From: Vagococcus humatus
GTDB lineage: Bacteria > Bacillota > Bacilli > Lactobacillales > Vagococcaceae
Direction: 5' to 3'
NCBI RefSeq assembly: GCF_003950325.1
Contig: NZ_PXZH01000008.1
Coordinates: forward strand, 20,011 to 84,010
Length of the DNA stretch: 64,000 bases
The first letter of the stretch is position 1, and each line of letters begins with the position of its first letter. Of this stretch, positions 57,874-64,000 are shown in pieces. Under the pieces are notes generated by a model. It saw only the letters and a list, made by a program, of their open reading frames with translations, was not told the origin of the DNA and did no database searches. The position numbers and the translations under genes were made by a program.

Positions 57874-59931
57874 ATGAATAAAAATAAGAATAAAGGAAAT
57901 AAAAATCCTTTATATTATGTCCTAGTAGTTGTTGCCATGGCCATGGTAGTTTACTTCTTATTTAATGGTCCAGGAAGTAGTGGAATGGGAGCGGATGTGA
58001 ACTATTCAACATTTTCTGAACAGTTAAAGGATGAAAAAGTCAAGGAAATGACGATTAAACCTGCCAATGGAGCTTACCGCATTGAAGGGACATACCGTAA
58101 TAAACAAAAATCAGAGGATAAAGGTTTATCAGTATTTGGTAATTCAGATGTTGAAAATGATGCCTTTACAACGATTGTTTTACCAAATGACACTACCTTA
58201 GCAGAAATTAATAAAAATGCTGAGGCTTCCAATACGAAAGTGCATATTAAAGAGCAGTCTAATAGTGGACTGTGGGTAACATTAATTAGTATGTTACTGC
58301 CAATTATCATTATGATTTTCTTCTTTTATATGATGATGGGTCAAGGCCAACAAGGTGGCGGCGGCCGAGGAGTTATGAACTTTGGAAAATCTAAAGCTAA
58401 AGAAGCAGATAAAAAAGCGAATAAAGTGAGATTTTCTGATGTTGCAGGAGCGGAAGAAGAGAAACAAGAATTAGTAGAAGTTGTTGAATTTTTAAAAGAT
58501 CCTCGTCGTTTCGTAGAACTTGGAGCAAGAATTCCAGCTGGTGTTCTACTAGAAGGACCTCCAGGAACAGGTAAAACATTGTTAGCTAAAGCTGTTGCTG
58601 GTGAAGCAGGTGTACCTTTCTACTCTATTTCTGGTTCAGATTTTGTTGAAATGTTTGTAGGGGTAGGGGCAAGCCGTGTTCGTGATTTATTTGAAAATGC
58701 GAAGAAAAATGCTCCATCTATCATCTTTATCGATGAAATTGATGCAGTTGGTCGTCAGCGTGGTGCTGGAATGGGTGGAGGTCACGATGAACGTGAACAA
58801 ACTCTTAACCAATTACTTGTTGAGATGGATGGGTTTGACGGAAATGAAGGAGTTATTGTTGTTGCTGCAACCAACCGTTCTGACGTATTAGACCCAGCGT
58901 TACTTCGTCCAGGTCGTTTTGACCGTCAAATTTTAGTTGGCCGACCAGATGTTAAGGGTCGTGAAGCTATTCTAAAAGTTCATGCGAAAAACAAACCATT
59001 AGCAAGTGATGTTGACTTAAAAGTAGTAGCGCAACAAACACCAGGATTTGCTGGTGCTGATTTAGAAAACGTCTTAAACGAAGCGGCTTTAGTAGCTGCT
59101 CGTCGGAATAAAAAACAAATTGATGCTTCTGATATAGATGAAGCTCAAGACCGAGTTATTGCAGGACCTGCTAAGAAAGACCGAGTTATTAGTAAAAAAG
59201 AACGAGAACTTGTGGCTTATCACGAAGCTGGACATACTATTTGTGGTTTAGTTTTAAGTGGTGCTAGAGTGGTTCATAAAGTAACTATTGTTCCTAGGGG
59301 ACGGGCAGGGGGCTATATGATTGCTTTGCCTAAAGAAGATCGTCAATTAATGACACGAGACGAAATGTTCCAACAAATCGTCGGCATGTTAGGTGGACGT
59401 ACAGCTGAAGAAGTTATTTTCGATGTCCAAACAACAGGGGCAAGCAATGACTTTGAGCAAGCAACACAAATGGCTCGTAGTATGGTAACGGAGTATGGAA
59501 TGAGTGAAAAATTAGGACCTGTTCAATACGAAGGAAATCATCAAGTCTTTATTGGCCGAGATTACGGTCAAACTAAAGCTTATTCTGAGCAAATTGCTTT
59601 TGAGATTGACCAAGAAGTTCGTAACCTTCTAAATGAAGCACATAGAACAGCTCGTGAAATCATTGAAGAATATAGCGAACAACATAAATTAATTGCTGAA
59701 AAACTATTAGAGTTTGAAACGTTAGATGCTCGTAGCATTAAATCTCTTTTTGAAAAAGGGGTTATGCCAGAAGATGTGTTAGCTAATCAATTCCCAAGTG
59801 AACGTGCTGGCACTTTTGAAGAGGCAAAACAAGCTTTAGAAGCAAAAGAAGCACAAAAATATGAAGAAAAAGCACATGAGTCTGATGATCAGGAACATGC
59901 AGCTGAAAGTCAAGACAACCAAGAAGATTAA
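57874..59931 (+). CDS. ftsH: ATP-dependent membrane metalloprotease FtsH
   Basis: A 685-residue AAA protease. Two membrane helices (about 12-32 and 130-153) flank an extracytoplasmic domain. The AAA module has GPPGTGKT (about residue 229), [14 protein letters not shown] (about 284) and the SRH arginines; the zinc protease site is HEAGH (about 450). The acidic tail (about 640-685) is long. It degrades unassembled and short-lived membrane proteins. The ribosome site GAGAGGGAGG precedes the ATG. The 94-base gap after hpt has a TATAAT at 57842 that may be a local promoter. Confidence 0.97.
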   Translation: MNKNKNKGNKNPLYYVLVVVAMAMVVYFLFNGPGSSGMGADVNYSTFSEQLKDEKVKEMTIKPANGAYRIEGTYRNKQKSEDKGLSVFGNSDVENDAFTTIVLPNDTTLAEINKNAEASNTKVHIKEQSNSGLWVTLISMLLPIIIMIFFFYMMMGQGQQGGGGRGVMNFGKSKAKEADKKANKVRFSDVAGAEEEKQELVEVVEFLKDPRRFVELGARIPAGVLLEGPPGTGKTLLAKAVAGEAGVPFYSISGSDFVEMFVGVGASRVRDLFENAKKNAPSIIFIDEIDAVGRQRGAGMGGGHDEREQTLNQLLVEMDGFDGNEGVIVVAATNRSDVLDPALLRPGRFDRQILVGRPDVKGREAILKVHAKNKPLASDVDLKVVAQQTPGFAGADLENVLNEAALVAARRNKKQIDASDIDEAQDRVIAGPAKKDRVISKKERELVAYHEAGHTICGLVLSGARVVHKVTIVPRGRAGGYMIALPKEDRQLMTRDEMFQQIVGMLGGRTAEEVIFDVQTTGASNDFEQATQMARSMVTEYGMSEKLGPVQYEGNHQVFIGRDYGQTKAYSEQIAFEIDQEVRNLLNEAHRTAREIIEEYSEQHKLIAEKLLEFETLDARSIKSLFEKGVMPEDVLANQFPSERAGTFEEAKQALEAKEAQKYEEKAHESDDQEHAAESQDNQED

Positions 59932-59941
59932 AACAAAATTC

Positions 59942-59971
59942 TTGTGACAAATGTGTTGAAAGATGTATAAT
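59942..59971 (+). promoter_or_regulatory. Promoter of hslO
   Basis: TTGTGA (59942-59947), 18 bases, TATAAT (59966-59971). The start point would be near 59978, immediately before a terminator-like hairpin. Confidence 0.65.
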
Positions 59972-59979
59972 CATAAAAA

Positions 59980-60014
59980 AGCAAAATGGGTTGCGACTGC
60001 AACCCATTTTTGTA
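59980..60014 (+). terminator. Terminator of ftsH, also at the start of the hslO transcript
   Basis: AAAATGGGTTGC pairs with GCAACCCATTTT over GACT, followed by TTGT. It ends ftsH transcription, but the hslO promoter lies upstream of it, so the hslO transcript must read through. Confidence 0.7.
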
Positions 60015-60036
60015 TGGAAAAATAGAGGGTGAAAAA

Positions 60037-60939
60037 ATGAAAGATTATTTAATTCGCGGATTAAGCTTTGATGGACAAATTCGTGCAGTAGCAGTTAATG
60101 CAACGGAAACAGTGGCTGAAGCTCAGAAACGTCATGATTCTTGGAGCGCTTCTTCAGCAGCTTTAGGTAGAACTATGGTAGCTTCTTTGATGCTAGGTGC
60201 AACAGTTAAGGGAGATGATAAATTAACTGTGAAAGTCCAAGGAAATGGACCAGCCGGAGCAATTGTTGTAGATGCAGATGGCAAAGGACATGTGAAAGGC
60301 TATATTCAAAATCCTCATGTTAGCTTACCTCTTAATTCAAAGGGAAAGATAGATGTGAGAGGAGCTGTCGGAACAGAAGGATTTCTAACAGTCATCAAAG
60401 ATTTAGGTTTAAAAGAGCCTTTTTCAGGCCAAGTTCCCTTGATTTCAGGAGAGTTAGGAGAAGATTTTACTTATTATTTAGCTAACTCAGAACAGGTTCC
60501 TTCAGCTGTTGGTTTAAGTGTATTAGTTGATCCAGATGAATCTATTTTAGCTTCAGGTGGGTTTATGATTCAAGTTATGCCAGATGCTACAGATGAAACT
60601 ATTACTGAAATTGAAACAAGATTAAAAGAAATTCCACTTGTTTCAGGTTTAATTGAACAAGGAGAAACACCAGAAGAAATTTTATACCGATTACTAGGTA
60701 AAGAAAATGTGACTATTCTAGATAAAATGCCAGTAGAGTTTTATTGTGATTGCTCAAAAGAGAAATTCTCTGATGCTTTGATTTCATTAGGCGTTTCAGA
60801 TATTCAAGAGATGATTGATGAAGACCAGGGTGCAGAAGCTGTTTGTCATTTTTGTAATAACAAATATCAATACACAGAAGCTGATTTACTAGAGGTAATT
60901 GAAGAAATCAACGCACAAAGTACAAATGAAGACAACTAG
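60037..60939 (+). CDS. hslO: Hsp33 redox-regulated chaperone
   Basis: A 300-residue Hsp33. It starts MKDYLIRGLSFDGQIRAVAV; the substrate-binding core covers most of the length, and the C-terminal zinc switch is CDC (about 237/239) plus CHFC (about 270/273). Oxidation releases zinc, forms two disulfides and activates the holdase. The ATG at 60037 follows AGAGGGTG; the open frame upstream runs through the hairpin and is not used. The ftsH-hslO order matches B. subtilis. Confidence 0.95.
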   Translation: MKDYLIRGLSFDGQIRAVAVNATETVAEAQKRHDSWSASSAALGRTMVASLMLGATVKGDDKLTVKVQGNGPAGAIVVDADGKGHVKGYIQNPHVSLPLNSKGKIDVRGAVGTEGFLTVIKDLGLKEPFSGQVPLISGELGEDFTYYLANSEQVPSAVGLSVLVDPDESILASGGFMIQVMPDATDETITEIETRLKEIPLVSGLIEQGETPEEILYRLLGKENVTILDKMPVEFYCDCSKEKFSDALISLGVSDIQEMIDEDQGAEAVCHFCNNKYQYTEADLLEVIEEINAQSTNEDN

Positions 60940-60948
60940 GAGGCTCTG

Positions 60949-61941
60949 ATGATGTGGAAGATAGGCCAAGTTGAAATTCCAAATCAAGTAGTAGTAGCTC
61001 CTATGGCAGGAATAAGTAATGCAGCTTTTCGGGTAACGGTGAAAGAGTTTGGAGCTGGGCTAGTTGTGTGTGAAATGATCAGCGATAAAGGAATTCATTT
61101 TAAAAACAAAAAAACACTAAACATGTTACATATTGAAGAAGTTGAACATCCTATCAGTATCCAAGTATTTGGTGGGCAAAAAGATACATTAGTAGAAGCA
61201 GCCCAATTTGTAGAAGCTAATACGGCAGCTGATATCATTGATATTAATATGGGCTGTCCTGTGAATAAAGTGATTAAAGCAGAAGCTGGAGCTAAATGGT
61301 TGTTAGATCCGAATAAAGTTTATGAGATGGTTCAAGCGGTGGCTTCTTCTGTTAAGATACCAGTAACGGTGAAGATGAGAATTGGTTGGGATCAGGAGCA
61401 TGTCTATGCAGTCGAAAATGCCTTGGCAGCAGAAGCGGCTGGAGCAAGTGCGATTGCCATGCACGGCAGAACTCGAGTACAGATGTATGAAGGTCAGGCT
61501 AATTGGGATGTGCTAAGACAGGTAAATGAAGCTTTAACTATTCCTTTTATGGGAAATGGTGACGTTAGAACACCGGAAGATGCTAAACGGATGCTAGAAG
61601 AAGTTGGCTGTAACGGCGTGATGATCGGTAGAGCTGCTTTAGGTAATCCTTGGATGATTTACCAAACTCAACATTACTTAGCAACGGGTGAATTGTTAGA
61701 AGAACCTACTCCAAGAGAAAAAATGGAAACGGCAAAACTTCATTTACAACGTTTGATTGATTTAAAAGGTGAAAAATTAGCTTCTTTAGAATTTCGCCAA
61801 CATGCTGCTTATTATTTAAAGGGAGTTCCTCGGGCAGCAAAGGTTAAACTAGCGATTAACCAAGCAACGACTCAAGATGAAATCGTTACGCTTTTGGATG
61901 AATTCGTTAAAAAACTAGAATTTCAAGGAATTACACCTTAA
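60949..61941 (+). CDS. dusB: tRNA-dihydrouridine synthase DusB
   Basis: A 330-residue FMN-dependent Dus enzyme. It has [14 protein letters not shown] (about residue 16), the active-site Cys in NMGCPVNKV (about 103), VKMRIGWD and HGRTR (about 166). It reduces specific uridines in tRNA. ATG 60949 or ATG 60952 follows AGGAGG; the second has better spacing, a one-residue difference. It starts nine bases after hslO and ends with a terminator. Confidence 0.94.
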   Translation: MMWKIGQVEIPNQVVVAPMAGISNAAFRVTVKEFGAGLVVCEMISDKGIHFKNKKTLNMLHIEEVEHPISIQVFGGQKDTLVEAAQFVEANTAADIIDINMGCPVNKVIKAEAGAKWLLDPNKVYEMVQAVASSVKIPVTVKMRIGWDQEHVYAVENALAAEAAGASAIAMHGRTRVQMYEGQANWDVLRQVNEALTIPFMGNGDVRTPEDAKRMLEEVGCNGVMIGRAALGNPWMIYQTQHYLATGELLEEPTPREKMETAKLHLQRLIDLKGEKLASLEFRQHAAYYLKGVPRAAKVKLAINQATTQDEIVTLLDEFVKKLEFQGITP

Positions 61942-61951
61942 ATATTGATAA

Positions 61952-63535
<1,584 letters not shown>

Positions 63536-63557
63536 TGAATAACTAAGAATATCCTGG

Positions 63558-63597
63558 AAAGTACTGATCAGCTATTTAGTCTGGTTGGTACTTTTTA
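63558..63597 (+). terminator. Terminator of lysS
   Basis: AAAGTAC ... GTACTTT with inner pairing, followed by a T run (63592-63597). The loop is large, so it may be modest in strength. Confidence 0.6.
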
Positions 63598-63742
63598 TCT
63601 TTATGAAAAGAAGACTAAAAAAAGATTGAAAAAAAACAGAAAAAGTACTTGCAATTGTTTTGAAATCTTGATATATTATTACATGTCGCTAAGACATCAT
63701 AACAATTTAATTTATTTGAAAATAAACTTTTAAAAAAAGTTG

Positions 63743-63771
63743 TTGACATTTTAAATTAAACATGTTAAACT
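63743..63771 (+). promoter_or_regulatory. rRNA operon promoter P1
   Basis: TTGACA (63743-63748), 17 bases, TAAACT (63766-63771). AT-rich sequence with A and T tracts lies upstream, as in UP elements. Confidence 0.8.
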
Positions 63772-63830
63772 TTAAAAGTTGTTGCGATTTAAGTTTTGAA
63801 TTTAAAACTTAAATTTGTCAAAAAAAGTTG

Positions 63831-63859
63831 TTGACAAAGTCAACTGCTTCTGATATGAT
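63831..63859 (+). promoter_or_regulatory. rRNA operon promoter P2
   Basis: TTGACA (63831-63836), 17 bases, TATGAT (63854-63859). It is 88 bases after P1. Both -35 boxes sit in the same GTTGTTGACA context, as in tandem rrn promoters. Confidence 0.85.
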
Positions 63860-63865
63860 TAAGTA

Positions 63866-64000
63866 GTTGTTGAAAAAGACGACGAAACAAATAGATCTTT
63901 GAAAACTGAACAAAGAATAAGACGAACCAAATGTGTAGGGCGTTTTTACAAGATGTAAAAACAAACTTATATTATTATAGTGAAGTCAATTCGCTAGCAA
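63866..64000 (+). other. rRNA operon leader (16S gene lies beyond the window)
   Basis: The segment GATCTTTGAAAACTGAAC (63895-63912) is the conserved boxA-like antitermination sequence found before Firmicute rRNA genes. No 16S sequence is yet seen at 64000, so only the 5' leader is in the window. Confidence 0.75.

Noticed and set aside
63536..64000. 16S rRNA gene start within the window
   Set aside because: Promoters and the boxA-like leader are present, but the typical 16S 5' end (TTTGATCCTGGCTCAG region) is not reached by 64000.

Overview
The window reads as chromosomal DNA of a low-GC Gram-positive bacterium of the Lactobacillales, most likely Enterococcaceae (Vagococcus- or Enterococcus-like). 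Pointers are the AT-rich composition, strong AGGAGG ribosome binding sites, cytochrome bd assembly genes beside demethylmenaquinone-type genes, several ECF S components, an L,D-transpeptidase of Ldtfm layout, and gene order. The blocks metG-tatD-rnmV-rsmA, ispE, rplY-pth-mfd-rqcP-divIC-S1-tilS-hpt-ftsH-hslO, and dusB-lysS-rrn match the origin-proximal arm of Firmicute chromosomes. No phage, IS element, CRISPR array or tRNA gene was recognised. Species assignment is inference.

Layout. 1-6.7 kb: end of cydD, cydC, an unrecognised coiled-coil protein, and the divergent pair polyprenyl synthase/menA (respiratory quinone and cytochrome bd). 6.8-8.5 kb: an ECF S component and a YhdH/YhfP oxidoreductase. 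8.6-13 kb: potRABCD polyamine operon. 13-16.1 kb: aldehyde dehydrogenase, ispE, metallo-hydrolase. 16.3-20.6 kb: metG, tatD, rnmV, rsmA, then a tandem repeat and a cluster of DnaA-box-like sequences. 20.8-22.5 kb: sugar-ABC ATPase msmK divergent from mgsA, with a CcpA-like cre between them. 22.5-23.2 kb: THF riboswitch and folT. 23.3-26.3 kb: a Trp-codon leader peptide, a seven-arm attenuator and trpXYZ. 26.3-31.5 kb: a membrane-anchored GIY-YIG protein, then a sigma-54 activator divergent from an alcohol dehydrogenase/semialdehyde dehydrogenase pair with a -24/-12 promoter. 31.6-36 kb: heterodimeric ABC exporter and a CmpB-like membrane protein. 36-38.3 kb: long leader, rplY and a GH3 enzyme. 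38.4-43.2 kb: a cystine/sulfur operon with a divergent YheO-like regulator. 43.2-45.8 kb: amino-acid ABC importer under a lysine riboswitch. 46-50 kb: EamA transporter, Sir2, chorismate mutase, unknown membrane protein, L,D-transpeptidase. 50.3-63.5 kb: the conserved pth-to-lysS housekeeping run. The last 460 bases hold tandem promoters and the leader of an rRNA operon whose 16S gene lies beyond the window.

The most interesting signal is the trpXYZ leader. A short peptide ending ILWQIWRR is followed by arms A to G that can pair as A:B, C:D, E:F or as B:C, D:E, F:G, where F:G is a strong intrinsic terminator. This looks like a multi-step relay attenuator sensing charged tRNA-Trp. Other notable items are the sigma-54 control of a dehydrogenase pair, the DnaA-box cluster behind rsmA, and three further cis-acting RNA regions (THF, lysine, and an unassigned rplY leader). 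All identifications come from reading the sequence; no database search was run.
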